Shown here in pieces: positions 8,999 to 18,402 of a stretch of 64,000 nt of DNA; position 1 is the stretch's first letter; every line of letters starts with the position of its first letter. Position numbers and translations under genes: made by a program. The notes beneath the pieces were generated by a model, which was not told the origin of the DNA, did not search any database, and saw only the letters and a program-made list of their open reading frames with translations. This DNA is from Haemophilus haemolyticus_M. GTDB lineage: Bacteria; Pseudomonadota; Gammaproteobacteria; Enterobacterales; Pasteurellaceae. Where the stretch lies: NCBI RefSeq assembly GCF_003490935.1, contig NZ_QQGD01000001.1, positions 248,001-312,000 of the forward strand, given 5' to 3'.

Positions 8999-9019
8999 TT
9001 GACTGATTTAGTAGGATAT
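8995..9019 (+). promoter_or_regulatory. Putative type 1 IscR operator and isc promoter
   Basis: The sequence GACTGATTTAGTAGGATAT matches the core of the type 1 IscR consensus (GACTRWWWYAGTCRRSTAT) at all but two positions. It overlaps TTGACT (8999-9004) and a TAAATA -10 at 9021-9026 with 16-bp spacing. The consensus is recalled from E. coli. The position, 36 bp before iscR, fits autorepression by [2Fe-2S]-IscR. Confidence 0.75.
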
Positions 9020-9054
9020 GTAAATATTGCAACATCACTTTTTAAGGATACTTC

Positions 9055-9504
9055 ATGAAACTTACATCAAAAGGTCGTTATGCAGTCACTGCGATTCTTG
9101 ATATCGCTTTAAATGCAGAAAAAGGTCCTGTGAGCCTTGCAGATATTTCTGAGCGTCAACATATTTCGTTATCTTATTTAGAACAACTTTTTGCTAAATT
9201 ACGCCGTGATGGATTAGTAAAAAGTGTTCGTGGACCTGGCGGAGGTTATCAGCTAGGTTTACCAAGTGACCAAATTTCAGTGGGAATGATTATTTCAGCG
9301 GTAAATGAAAATATTCATGTGACAAAATGTCTTGGTCGTGGAAATTGTCAAAATGGCGTAGAATGTTTAACTCATACATTGTGGGAAGATCTGAGTAATC
9401 GCATTGAAAATTTTCTTAATGAAATTACTTTGGCTGAATTGGTGAGTAAACGTGAGTCAAAACGCCAAACTCATAGCGATTTTGAGAATTTAATTAATTG
9501 TTAA
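9055..9504 (+). CDS. iscR: Fe-S cluster assembly transcriptional regulator IscR
   Basis: Rrf2-family winged-helix regulator that represses the isc operon when it carries a [2Fe-2S] cluster. The N-terminal HTH covers about 1-60. The cluster ligands C92, C98, C104 and H107 are all present at the same numbers as E. coli IscR. 149 residues; E. coli IscR is slightly longer at the C-terminus. First gene of the isc operon. Confidence 0.97.
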   Translation: MKLTSKGRYAVTAILDIALNAEKGPVSLADISERQHISLSYLEQLFAKLRRDGLVKSVRGPGGGYQLGLPSDQISVGMIISAVNENIHVTKCLGRGNCQNGVECLTHTLWEDLSNRIENFLNEITLAELVSKRESKRQTHSDFENLINC

Positions 9505-9582
9505 TCAATAAAGGAAAGTAGTCCGTACAGTGCAAAATGCATTAAAAGTGCGGTCAAATTTAGAATGATTTAGGAGTGAAAA

Positions 9583-10797
9583 ATGAAATTACCTATTTAT
9601 TTAGACTATGCAGCAACTTGTCCTGTGGACGAGCGTGTTGCGAAGAAAATGATGGAATTTTTAACCATTGACGGTACATTCGGTAACCCAGCTTCTCGCT
9701 CGCATAAATTTGGTTGGCAAGCAGAAGAAGCGGTTGATGTGGCTCGTAATCAAATTGCGGATCTTATTGGTGCCGATTCTCGTGAAATTGTGTTTACTTC
9801 TGGTGCGACAGAATCAGATAACCTTGCAATTAAGGGTGCTGCGCATTTTTACCAAACTAAAGGCAAGCATATCATCACTTGCAAAACCGAGCATAAAGCC
9901 GTTTTAGATACTTGTCGTCAATTAGAGCGTGAAGGTTTTGAAGTGACTTATTTATCACCCGAGTCTGATGGTTTAATTGATTTAGAGAAATTTAAAGCCG
10001 CACTTCGTCCCGATACTATTTTAGTTTCAATTATGCATGCCAATAATGAAATTGGCGTGTTGCAAGATATTAAAGCTATTGGTGAGCTTTGTCGTGCAAA
10101 TAAAACGATTTTCCATGTGGACGCAACTCAAAGTGTGGGCAAGGTTGCGATTAACTTGGAAGAGTTGCCAGTTGATTTATTATCTATGTCTAGCCATAAA
10201 CTTTATGGACCTAAAGGTATTGGTGCGTTATACGTTCGTCGTAAACCACGTATTCGTTTAGAAGCGATTATTCATGGTGGTGGTCATGAGCGCGGAATGC
10301 GTTCAGGTACATTACCTGTCCACCAAATCGTGGGAATGGGCGAGGCTTATCGAATTGCAAAAGAAGAAATGGCAACAGAAATGCCACGTTTAAAAGCTCT
10401 TCGTGATCGTTTATATAATGGCTTAAAAGATATTGAAGAAACCTACGTAAATGGCTCAATGGAGCACCGTTTAGATAGTAATTTAAATATTAGCTTTAAC
10501 TATGTTGAAGGTGAATCTTTAATGATGGCATTGCGTGATATTGCAGTATCTTCTGGTTCTGCTTGTACATCAGCTAGCTTAGAGCCGTCTTATGTATTAC
10601 GTGCACTTGGTTTAAATGATGAATTGGCACATAGTTCAATTCGTTTCACACTTGGTCGTTACACCACTGAAGAAGAAATTGATTATACAATTAATTTAGT
10701 AAAAGGTGCGGTGGAAAAACTTCGTGCATTATCGCCATTATGGGATATGTTTAAAGAAGGCATCGACCTTAGTACAATTGAGTGGTCAGCTCACTAG
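9583..10797 (+). CDS. iscS: Cysteine desulfurase IscS
   Basis: PLP enzyme that removes sulfur from cysteine and passes it to IscU, thiolation enzymes and others. 404 residues, the same as E. coli. The PLP lysine sits in SMSSHKLYGPKG (about K206), and the sulfur-carrying Cys in SSGSACTSASLEPS (about C328). A single uptake core lies upstream at 9546-9554, between iscR and iscS. Confidence 0.98.
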   Translation: MKLPIYLDYAATCPVDERVAKKMMEFLTIDGTFGNPASRSHKFGWQAEEAVDVARNQIADLIGADSREIVFTSGATESDNLAIKGAAHFYQTKGKHIITCKTEHKAVLDTCRQLEREGFEVTYLSPESDGLIDLEKFKAALRPDTILVSIMHANNEIGVLQDIKAIGELCRANKTIFHVDATQSVGKVAINLEELPVDLLSMSSHKLYGPKGIGALYVRRKPRIRLEAIIHGGGHERGMRSGTLPVHQIVGMGEAYRIAKEEMATEMPRLKALRDRLYNGLKDIEETYVNGSMEHRLDSNLNISFNYVEGESLMMALRDIAVSSGSACTSASLEPSYVLRALGLNDELAHSSIRFTLGRYTTEEEIDYTINLVKGAVEKLRALSPLWDMFKEGIDLSTIEWSAH

Positions 10798-10854
10798 GAT
10801 TTAACTGCTATTATTAAATGGCGTTTCTCAAGGATTTAAAAAAGGAAAGTTAAA

Positions 10855-11238
10855 ATGGCTTATAGCGAAAAAGTAATCGATCATTATGAAAATCCGCGCA
10901 ATGTGGGTTCTATGGATAAAAAAGATAGCAATGTTGGTACTGGCATGGTGGGGGCGCCAGCTTGTGGCGATGTAATGCAGTTACAAATTAAAGTAAATGA
11001 TAACGGCATTATTGAAGATGCAAAATTCAAGACTTATGGTTGTGGTTCTGCTATTGCATCTAGCTCATTAATTACCGAATGGGTGAAAGGTAAATCTTTA
11101 GAAGAAGCAGGTGCTATCAAAAATAGCCAAATTGCAGAAGAGTTAGAATTACCACCAGTGAAAGTACACTGTTCCATTTTAGCAGAAGATGCAATTAAAG
11201 CGGCAATTGCTGATTACAAATCCAAAAAAGGCGAATAA
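10855..11238 (+). CDS. iscU: Fe-S cluster scaffold IscU
   Basis: Scaffold on which [2Fe-2S] clusters are built. 127 residues. The three cluster Cys are at C37, C63 and C106, with Asp39 in the conserved C-G-D. The HscA recognition motif LPPVK is at 99-103. Confidence 0.98.
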   Translation: MAYSEKVIDHYENPRNVGSMDKKDSNVGTGMVGAPACGDVMQLQIKVNDNGIIEDAKFKTYGCGSAIASSSLITEWVKGKSLEEAGAIKNSQIAEELELPPVKVHCSILAEDAIKAAIADYKSKKGE

Positions 11239-11243
11239 TATGA

Positions 11244-11273
11244 AAAAGTGCGGTCGGTTTTGACCGCACTTTT
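11244..11273 (+). terminator. Inverted uptake-core pair between iscU and iscA
   Basis: Head-to-head uptake cores (11246-11254 forward, 11263-11271 reverse) form the stem AAAAGTGCGGTC / GACCGCACTTTT with a 6-nt loop. In Haemophilus such pairs often serve as terminators. Here the pair sits inside the operon, so partial termination or RNA processing is likely. Confidence 0.7.
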
Positions 11274-11291
11274 AGTGGTTTTGGGGGATAT

Positions 11292-11615
11292 ATGAGTATT
11301 ACATTAACAGAAAAAGCCGCTCAACGAGTGAAAGCTTTTTTGGATAATCGTGGCAAAGGTATTGGTTTGCGTTTAGGAGTGAAAACATCAGGCTGTTCTG
11401 GCTTAGCTTATGTGCTTGAGTTTGTTGATGTCTTAAATGAAGAAGATCAAGTTTTTGAACAGTACGGTGTGAATATTATTGTCGATCCAAAAAGCTTAGT
11501 TTATCTCAATGGTATTGAGTTGGATTATGTGAAAGAAGGCTTAAATGAAGGCTTCAAATACAATAATCCAAATGTAAAAGAATCTTGTGGCTGTGGCGAA
11601 AGTTTCCATGTTTAA
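11292..11615 (+). CDS. iscA: Iron-sulfur carrier protein IscA
   Basis: A-type carrier that delivers clusters to target proteins. 107 residues with the three family cysteines C35, C99 and C101 (C-terminal SCGCGESF). It follows iscU after the hairpin and precedes hscB by 12 bp. Confidence 0.97.
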   Translation: MSITLTEKAAQRVKAFLDNRGKGIGLRLGVKTSGCSGLAYVLEFVDVLNEEDQVFEQYGVNIIVDPKSLVYLNGIELDYVKEGLNEGFKYNNPNVKESCGCGESFHV

Positions 11616-11627
11616 GGTAATAATCTG

Positions 11628-12149
11628 ATGTTAAATCCTTTTCAAATTTTTGATTTACCCGTTGATTTTCAGTTAGATGAGAAGGTGTTAAATACACGTT
11701 ATTTAGAATTACAAAAGGCGCTACATCCAGATAATTTTGTATCAAGTAGTGCGTTAGAACAACGCGTTGCGATGCAAAAATCCACCGAAGTGAATGATGC
11801 CTTAAAAACGTTAAAAGACCCAATTTTGCGAGCGGAAGCTATCATTGCGCTTAATACGGGTGAACAGATAGATCTTGAACAAAAAAGTACGCAAGATGTG
11901 GCGTTTTTAATGCAACAGTTACAGTGGCGAGAACAACTAGAAGAACTTGAAGATCAGAAAGATGAAGAAGCATTAAACGCTTTTACAAAAGAAATTAAAC
12001 AAGAAACTCAGTCATTATTAACCGCACTTTCGGAGAGTCTGACATCCCAACAATGGACGAAAGCATCTCAACAGTGTGATAAATTACGTTTTACTCGTAA
12101 GCTTTCTGAAGAAATTGAACGTGTAGAAGAACGCCTTGTTGAACTGTAA
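11628..12149 (+). CDS. hscB: Co-chaperone HscB
   Basis: J-domain protein that brings IscU to HscA and stimulates its ATPase. The HPD motif is at 33-35 in ALHPDNF. A C-terminal three-helix IscU-binding domain follows. 173 residues. A reverse uptake core lies inside the gene (12021-12029) and encodes part of the linker. Confidence 0.95.
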   Translation: MLNPFQIFDLPVDFQLDEKVLNTRYLELQKALHPDNFVSSSALEQRVAMQKSTEVNDALKTLKDPILRAEAIIALNTGEQIDLEQKSTQDVAFLMQQLQWREQLEELEDQKDEEALNAFTKEIKQETQSLLTALSESLTSQQWTKASQQCDKLRFTRKLSEEIERVEERLVEL

Positions 12150-12179
12150 TAGATCTATATCTCAATATCCCTTGATATT

Positions 12180-12866
12180 ATGCAAACTCTCGAACAACTA
12201 ATCTCTTCAGAAAATTCTGCTTGGCCTATACTTTCCCAATGGATTGAAAGTGCACGTAATCATTGTTATGTCATTAAAAAAGATCAATCAAGTGCAGAAC
12301 GTGAACTTTTTACCATGCAAATGCCAACATCATCACCAATGGGGGCTGTGATTTATGAAACAGGTGGAATTTTAATTCATTATGGTTGGTTGCGTATTTT
12401 AGGTTCAGGAAGTTTTAAATTACCGCGTGGATTGATGGATTGGAATTTTAGTAAGTCTTTTAGTGAGTCTGGTGAAAAACCAAAATATTTATTGGTTGCA
12501 GATGATGTGATAGGCGGTTACTTTGCATTAAATGGTGGTTCGTTAGGCGATAACCTTGGCAAAATTTATTACTTTTCACCAAAAGATCTCACTTGGCATA
12601 ATTTAAATTTTACTTATACAGAATTTTTAGCTTGGGCATTGAATGGTGATTTAGAGGCTTTTTATCAAGGTCTATTTTGGCAAAATTGGCAAGATGATGT
12701 AAAACAATTGGATGGTAATCAAATTTTTATATTCTCGCCTGACTTAAGCGAAGAGAGAAAAATAGCGATTGATGAACGTCAAAAACACGAAGTCAATATT
12801 GAAACACATTACCAAGCAAGCTTTGCAGAAAAAAATAAATTTGATTTGGCGTATTCCGTCGCATAA
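12180..12866 (+). CDS. DUF2625-like protein inside the isc operon
   Basis: A 228-residue soluble protein with no signal peptide or membrane helix. It resembles the DUF2625 family, with the segment ETGG..H.GWLRILGSGS at about 60-78 followed by L.RGLMDWN; the family assignment is from memory of the motif. Function is unknown. It sits in the same direction between hscB (30-bp gap) and hscA (18-bp gap), a place where E. coli has no gene, so it is probably co-transcribed with the Fe-S chaperones. It has no Cys-rich motif that would suggest cluster binding. Confidence 0.75.
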   Translation: MQTLEQLISSENSAWPILSQWIESARNHCYVIKKDQSSAERELFTMQMPTSSPMGAVIYETGGILIHYGWLRILGSGSFKLPRGLMDWNFSKSFSESGEKPKYLLVADDVIGGYFALNGGSLGDNLGKIYYFSPKDLTWHNLNFTYTEFLAWALNGDLEAFYQGLFWQNWQDDVKQLDGNQIFIFSPDLSEERKIAIDERQKHEVNIETHYQASFAEKNKFDLAYSVA

Positions 12867-12884
12867 CCAGTAGAAAGATAACAT

Positions 12885-14744
12885 ATGGCATTATTACAAA
12901 TTGCAGAACCAGGACAAGCTGCTGCACCGCATCAACATCGTTTAGCCGTTGGGATTGATTTGGGAACAACCAATTCTTTGGTTGCATCCGTGCGTAGTGG
13001 GCAATCCGTGATTCTTAATGATGAAAAAGAGCGTAGTCTTTTACCATCAGTTGTTCATTATGGCGTTAAAGAGAAGAAAGTTGGTTTAGAAGCTTTTGAA
13101 CAAGCCTCACTTGATCCAAAAAATACGATAATTTCGGTAAAACGCCTAATTGGTCGTAGTCTTGCTGATGTTCAGTCTCGTTATCCTAGTTTGCCTTATG
13201 AATTTGTGGCGAGTGAAAATGGATTGCCTTTAATTGTCACGGCACAGGGGCCAAAAAGTCCAATTGAAGTGTCTTCAGATATTTTATCGCGCTTAAATCA
13301 CATTGCAGAACAACGCCTTGGTGGTGAGCTTTCGGGGGTTGTGATTACGGTTCCTGCTTATTTCGATGATGCTCAACGTCAAAGTACTAAGGATGCTGCG
13401 CGTTTAGCTGGGCTAAATGTATTACGTTTATTGAATGAACCCACTGCAGCCGCAGTCGCTTATGGATTAGATAGCGGGCAGGAAGGGATTATTGCCGTTT
13501 ATGATTTAGGTGGTGGTACATTTGATATTTCAATTTTACGCTTATCAAAAGGTGTTTTTGAAGTTCTAGCAACAGGGGGCGATACTGCGCTAGGTGGTGA
13601 TGATTTTGATCATTTAATTGCAGATTGGATAGTTGAACAAACCCAAATAAAACCACAAACCCCAAATCAACAGCGCGAATTGATAACCCTTGCGAGCCAT
13701 GCCAAAATTGCTTTAACTACAGAGAAAAGTGCGGTGATTTCTTGGCAGAATTTTTCAGTAGAAATTTCACGAGAACAATTTAATGCGTTGATTCATTCAC
13801 TGGTAAAACGTTCATTGCTAACTTGTCGCCGAGCTTTGAAAGATGCCAACGTTGAATCTGAAGAAGTGCAAGCTGTGGTGATGGTTGGTGGTTCAACTCG
13901 AGTGCCATACGTACGAGAACAAGTTGGCGAGTTTTTTGGTAAAACACCACTCACTTCCATTGATCCAGACAAAGTTGTGGCACTTGGTGCCGCAATTCAA
14001 GCGGATATTTTAGTCGGTAATAAAACTGATTCAGATATGTTGTTGTTGGATGTCGTGCCGCTTTCTTTAGGCATTGAGACGATGGGGGGATTAGTGGAAA
14101 AAATTATTCCACGTAACACAACAATTCCTGTGGCTCGTGCACAAGAGTTTACTACTTTCAAAGATGGCCAAACAGCAATGACCGTTCATGTTGTACAAGG
14201 TGAACGTGAGCTGGTAGATGATTGTCGCTCTTTAGGGCGTTTTACTCTACGAGGTATTCCGGCAATGGCTGCGGGTGCCGCTCATATTCGAGTGACTTAT
14301 CAAGTCGATGCGGATGGTTTATTAAGTGTGACTGCAATGGAAAAATCGACGAAAGTGCAGGCATCAATCCAAATTAAACCTTCCTATGGTTTAACCGATG
14401 AAGAAGTGACCGCAATGATAAAATCTTCTTTTGATAATGCGCAAGAGGATTTACAAGCTCGCGAATTAGCTGAGCAACGAGTAGAAGCGGATCGTGTGAT
14501 TGAAAGTGTGATTGTTGCGTTACAAGCAGATGGGGCTGACTTGCTGAGCACAGAAGAGTTTCATCATATTGAAAGTGTGTTAAAACAATTAATGGATGTA
14601 AAACAAGGTTCAGATCGTGATGCAATCGCGCAAGGAATTAAAGCCTTGGATACTGCTACCCAAGAATTTGCAGCACGTCGAATGAATGCATCGATTAATA
14701 AAGCTTTGACAGGCAAAAATTTGTCAGATATTGAAAAACCGTAA
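12885..14744 (+). CDS. hscA: Fe-S assembly Hsp70-type chaperone HscA
   Basis: Specialised Hsp70 that binds the LPPVK motif of IscU and, with HscB, drives cluster transfer. 619 residues. The ATPase domain covers about 1-385 (AVGIDLGTTNSLVA, VYDLGGGTFDISIL, VVMVGGSTRVPYVRE). A substrate-binding domain follows. An uptake core lies inside (13727-13735), and one directly after the stop (14745-14753). Confidence 0.97.
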   Translation: MALLQIAEPGQAAAPHQHRLAVGIDLGTTNSLVASVRSGQSVILNDEKERSLLPSVVHYGVKEKKVGLEAFEQASLDPKNTIISVKRLIGRSLADVQSRYPSLPYEFVASENGLPLIVTAQGPKSPIEVSSDILSRLNHIAEQRLGGELSGVVITVPAYFDDAQRQSTKDAARLAGLNVLRLLNEPTAAAVAYGLDSGQEGIIAVYDLGGGTFDISILRLSKGVFEVLATGGDTALGGDDFDHLIADWIVEQTQIKPQTPNQQRELITLASHAKIALTTEKSAVISWQNFSVEISREQFNALIHSLVKRSLLTCRRALKDANVESEEVQAVVMVGGSTRVPYVREQVGEFFGKTPLTSIDPDKVVALGAAIQADILVGNKTDSDMLLLDVVPLSLGIETMGGLVEKIIPRNTTIPVARAQEFTTFKDGQTAMTVHVVQGERELVDDCRSLGRFTLRGIPAMAAGAAHIRVTYQVDADGLLSVTAMEKSTKVQASIQIKPSYGLTDEEVTAMIKSSFDNAQEDLQARELAEQRVEADRVIESVIVALQADGADLLSTEEFHHIESVLKQLMDVKQGSDRDAIAQGIKALDTATQEFAARRMNASINKALTGKNLSDIEKP

Positions 14745-14784
14745 AAGTGCGGTCAGATTATTAAATAATTTTGAGGAAAGTGTT

Positions 14785-15126
14785 ATGCCAAAAGTGATTT
14801 TTTTACCTAATGAAGAATTTTGTCCCGAAGGTATGGTTGTTGATGCCGCTGCAGGTGATAATTTATTAGAAGTTGCCCACAATGCAGGAGTAGAAATCCA
14901 TCATGCTTGTGATGGCTCCTGTGCTTGTACAACTTGCCATGTCATTATCCGTGAAGGCTTTGACTCTCTAAATGAAACGAGTGACCAAGAAGAAGATATG
15001 CTGGATAAAGCTTGGGGATTAGAAATGGATAGTCGTTTATCTTGCCAATGTGTCGTGGGAGACGAAGATCTTGTGGTAGAAATTCCGAAATATAACATTA
15101 ACCATGCCAATGAGGCTGCTCACTAA
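14785..15126 (+). CDS. fdx: ISC system [2Fe-2S] ferredoxin
   Basis: Adrenodoxin-type ferredoxin that supplies electrons for cluster assembly. 113 residues from the ATG at 14785, which follows TGAGGAAAG. The cluster ligands are C42, C48, C51 and C87, as in E. coli Fdx. An upstream in-frame start at 14731 would overlap hscA and is rejected. The stop codon overlaps the iscX start in TAATG. Confidence 0.97.
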   Translation: MPKVIFLPNEEFCPEGMVVDAAAGDNLLEVAHNAGVEIHHACDGSCACTTCHVIIREGFDSLNETSDQEEDMLDKAWGLEMDSRLSCQCVVGDEDLVVEIPKYNINHANEAAH

Positions 15127-15320
15127 TGAAATGGACTGATGCACAGTTAATTGCAGAAGAACTTTACGATCGTAATCCAGATTTAGATCCAAAAACCGTT
15201 CGTTTTACCGATTTACATAAATGGATTTGTGAACTTGAAGATTTTGATGATGATCCTAATAAGTCAAATGAAGCGATTCTTGAGGCTATTTTATTGAAAT
15301 GGTTGGATGAATTTGAATAA
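15126..15320 (+). CDS. iscX: Fe-S assembly protein IscX
   Basis: Small acidic protein (64 residues) that binds IscS and iron and tunes cluster assembly. The family features YDRNPDLDP, RFTDLHKWI and DDDP are visible. It overlaps fdx by one base and ends the isc operon just before a bidirectional terminator. Confidence 0.95.
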   Translation: MKWTDAQLIAEELYDRNPDLDPKTVRFTDLHKWICELEDFDDDPNKSNEAILEAILLKWLDEFE

Positions 15321-15337
15321 TCAGAAATTTGATTGAA

Positions 15338-15372
15338 AAAATACCCGCACTTTGGTGCGGGTATTATTTTTT
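15338..15372. terminator. Bidirectional terminator between iscX and yfgM
   Basis: The stem ATACCCGCAC / GTGCGGGTAT with a 4-nt loop is flanked by A and T runs on both sides. It serves the two convergent operons. Confidence 0.9.
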
Positions 15373-15986
15373 TAAAGGTTATTTAATTTCATTTTTGCCA
15401 TTTGTTGTTCTAATTGGCTACCACTTTGTTGTGCTTGCTCAAAGCTGTTTTTAGCCGCAACTTTATCTCCTTTGGCGACTTGGATATCGCCGGTTAAAAT
15501 TGCTTTACGAGCATTAAAGCTTTCGCCTTTCACTTGGTTTAAGGTGGTTAAAGCATTGTCTAATTGACCCAGTTGAAATTGCACCGCACTCAGACGTAAT
15601 GCAACAATAGATGTTAATACTTCATCTTGAGATTGGGTTAATGCTTGATTTAAGTTTGCTTCTGCTGCAGCAAAGTCTTGTTTTTCAGTCGCTTTTTTCG
15701 CTTCATCTAACAAAGCAAAGACAGCGTATGCCGTTTTGCTGTTAGCTTGCACAAATTGTTCTATATTGGCTTTTTTAGCTTGTTCATCCTGTTGTGCAGA
15801 ATAGATTAACGCATCATACTGAGCAGAAGCTTGAGCGATTTGTTCTGCCTGGTGAGCTTGCCAATAACGCCATCCAAACATACCACCAACCCCTAAGATA
15901 AAAGCGACAATAATTGTTTTGCCATTTTCTTTCCACCAGTCTTTCAACTGGTTAATCTCTTGTTCTTCTTCAATGGAATAAGCCAT
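15372..15986 (-). CDS. yfgM: YfgM-type ancillary SecYEG chaperone-network protein
   Basis: Inner-membrane protein with a single N-terminal helix at about 23-40 (TIIVAFILGVGGMFGW) and a periplasmic TPR-like domain. YfgM in E. coli associates with PpiD at the SecYEG translocon. 204 residues. Last gene of the minus-strand operon, 17 bp after hisS, as in E. coli. Confidence 0.88.
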   Translation of the reverse strand: MAYSIEEEQEINQLKDWWKENGKTIIVAFILGVGGMFGWRYWQAHQAEQIAQASAQYDALIYSAQQDEQAKKANIEQFVQANSKTAYAVFALLDEAKKATEKQDFAAAEANLNQALTQSQDEVLTSIVALRLSAVQFQLGQLDNALTTLNQVKGESFNARKAILTGDIQVAKGDKVAAKNSFEQAQQSGSQLEQQMAKMKLNNL

Positions 15987-16003
15987 GTTTTTCCCCTTTT
16001 AAA

Positions 16004-17275
16004 TTAAAATTGAGTTTGAATATAGTCGATTATATTCACTAAATCTAAGGTTTGCTGCTCTGCACCACCTTGTAAGTGTTTAACAACGACTTGTTTATTT
16101 TGTACTTCGCTTTCGCCGATAACTAATGCCAATGTTGCACCAGATTTATCTGCACGTTTAAATTGTTTTTTGAAATTACCGCCAGAGCAGTGCAACATCG
16201 TATTTAAGTGCGGTAATTCTGAACGCACTTTTTCCGCTAATTCAAAAGCGACTAATGTTGCGCCTTTGCCTTGATAAACAACATAAATATCCACCGCACT
16301 TTTCACAGGAATATTTGGATTAACTTCTTGCACCAACAAGACTAAACGTTCTAATCCCATCGCAAATCCGATGCTCGGTGTTGCGTGTCCGCCAAGTTGT
16401 TCCACTAAACCGTCATAACGACCGCCGCCACATACAGTACCTTGTGCGCCGAGGGCGGAGGTTACCCATTCAAATACAGTTTTGTTGTAATAATCTAAGC
16501 CACGAACGAGTTTAGGATTAATTTCATATTGAATACCCACTGCATCTAATAATGAACATAATTGTTCAAAATGCTCACGGCTTTCATCATCTAAATAATC
16601 AAGTAATTTTGGCGCGTTATCTAATACTTTTTGTAATTCTGGGTTTTTGGTATCCAAAATACGAAGTGGATTTTTTACCAAGCGATCTTTTTCTTCATCA
16701 CTCATTAAATCTTGATGATTTTCTAAGAATCCAACCAAAGCTGAACGATAATTTGCTCGTGCTTCTAAAGAGCCAATTGAGTTAAGTTGAAGTGTCACAT
16801 GTTGATCGATACCTAATGCTTTCCATAAACGGTAGGTAAGCATGATTAATTCTGCATCGATTTCTGGATTCGCAATACCGAATACCTCAACACCTGCTTG
16901 ATGGAATTGACGGTAACGACCTTTTTGTGGGCGTTCATGACGGAACATTGGTCCCATATACCACAAGCGTTGTTCATTGTTATAGATCCAGCCGTGTTCA
17001 ATAGCGGCACGCACGCAACCTGCCGTGCCTTCGGGGCGTAAGGTTAATTGTTCATCGTTATCCCAAAATGTGTACATTTCTTTTGAAACAACATCTGTTA
17101 CTTCCCCGATTGCACGCGCAAATAATGGCGTGCTTTCTACAACTGGCATACGCACTTCGGAATAACCGTAGTTGTTTAATACTTGGCGTACTTGTGCTTC
17201 AATCCATTGCCATAATGGAGATTCAGTAGGGGAGCAATCGTTCATTCCGCGAATTGCTTGAATAGTTTTAGCCAC
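16004..17275 (-). CDS. hisS: Histidine--tRNA ligase
   Basis: Class II aminoacyl-tRNA synthetase that charges tRNA-His. 423 residues. Motif 2 is visible as WYMGPMFRHERPQKGRYRQF. The histidine-specific segments GLDYYNKTVFE and GGGRYDGL are present, as is motif 3, GFAMGLERL. It lies 9 bp after ispG. Uptake cores fall in the 3' part (16206-16214, 16293-16301). Confidence 0.98.
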   Translation of the reverse strand: MAKTIQAIRGMNDCSPTESPLWQWIEAQVRQVLNNYGYSEVRMPVVESTPLFARAIGEVTDVVSKEMYTFWDNDEQLTLRPEGTAGCVRAAIEHGWIYNNEQRLWYMGPMFRHERPQKGRYRQFHQAGVEVFGIANPEIDAELIMLTYRLWKALGIDQHVTLQLNSIGSLEARANYRSALVGFLENHQDLMSDEEKDRLVKNPLRILDTKNPELQKVLDNAPKLLDYLDDESREHFEQLCSLLDAVGIQYEINPKLVRGLDYYNKTVFEWVTSALGAQGTVCGGGRYDGLVEQLGGHATPSIGFAMGLERLVLLVQEVNPNIPVKSAVDIYVVYQGKGATLVAFELAEKVRSELPHLNTMLHCSGGNFKKQFKRADKSGATLALVIGESEVQNKQVVVKHLQGGAEQQTLDLVNIIDYIQTQF

Positions 17276-17284
17276 GAGCTTTCC

Positions 17285-18391
17285 TTAAATAATTCTGTTT
17301 TTTGGATCTTGTTGTGCCAATTTTGCACGAATTTTTGCTTCTAATTGGTTAACAATATCTTCGTTATCGAAGCGTTCTTTTTGGCGTTCGCCATTAAGAT
17401 AATAACCGCTTTTTTTGTTACCACCGGTTACCCCTAGATCAGATACGAGTGCTTCGCCTGGACCATTCACTACGCAACCGATAATCGATACATCCATTGG
17501 TGTAATAATATCTTCAAGGCGTTGTTCTAAGGCATTTACTGTACCGATTACATCAAACTCTTGGCGAGAACACGTTGGGCACGCAATAAAATTAATGCCA
17601 CGAGAGCGAATTCGTAAAGATTTCAAAATATCAAAACCGACTTTGATTTCTTCTACAGGATCTGCCGCTAAAGAAACGCGTAGCGTATCGCCAATGCCCT
17701 CAGCTAATAACATTCCTAAACCCACCGCAGATTTTACTGCACCAGCGCGTGCGCCACCTGCTTCTGTAATGCCTAAATGTAAAGGTTGTTTAATTGCTTT
17801 AGCTAATAAACGATAAGCTTCCACCGCTAAGAATACATCAGAGGCTTTTACACTCACTTTAAATTGATCGAAATTAAGACGATCTAGAATTTCTACATGA
17901 CGTAATGCTGATTCTAATAATGCTTCTGGTGTTGGCTCGCCGTATTTTTCTTGCAGATCTTTTTCTAAAGAGCCTGCATTTACGCCGATCCGAATCGGAA
18001 TATTTTTGTCACGAGCACAATCAACAACGGCACGAATGCGATCTTCACGACCAATATTGCCTGGATTGATACGTAAACAATCCACTCCATATTCTGCAAC
18101 TTTTAGTGCGATACGATAGTCGAAATGAATATCTGCTACGAGAGGGACATTCACTTGCTGTTTAATTTGTTTAAATGCTTCTGCAGCATCCATTGTTGGA
18201 ACAGATACACGAATGATATCTGCACCAACACGTTCTAATGATTTAATTTGAGCAACTGTCGCTTCCACATCAGTGGTACGAGTATTTGTCATAGATTGCA
18301 CGGCAATTGGCGCATCACCACCAACTGGTACATTTCCTACATAAATTTTTGTCGATTCACGACGCTTAATGCTTGGTTGAAAAGCTGACAT
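17285..18391 (-). CDS. ispG: 4-hydroxy-3-methylbut-2-enyl diphosphate synthase (flavodoxin)
   Basis: [4Fe-4S] enzyme (GcpE) of the MEP isoprenoid pathway, converting MEcPP to HMBPP. 368 residues. The cluster Cys sit in IACPTCSRQEFD and IIGCVVNGPGEA in the C-terminal third. A TIM-barrel N-terminal domain precedes them. It lies 11 bp downstream of rodZ. Confidence 0.98.
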   Translation of the reverse strand: MSAFQPSIKRRESTKIYVGNVPVGGDAPIAVQSMTNTRTTDVEATVAQIKSLERVGADIIRVSVPTMDAAEAFKQIKQQVNVPLVADIHFDYRIALKVAEYGVDCLRINPGNIGREDRIRAVVDCARDKNIPIRIGVNAGSLEKDLQEKYGEPTPEALLESALRHVEILDRLNFDQFKVSVKASDVFLAVEAYRLLAKAIKQPLHLGITEAGGARAGAVKSAVGLGMLLAEGIGDTLRVSLAADPVEEIKVGFDILKSLRIRSRGINFIACPTCSRQEFDVIGTVNALEQRLEDIITPMDVSIIGCVVNGPGEALVSDLGVTGGNKKSGYYLNGERQKERFDNEDIVNQLEAKIRAKLAQQDPKNRII

Positions 18392-18402
18392 CTTTTTCCT
18401 TA

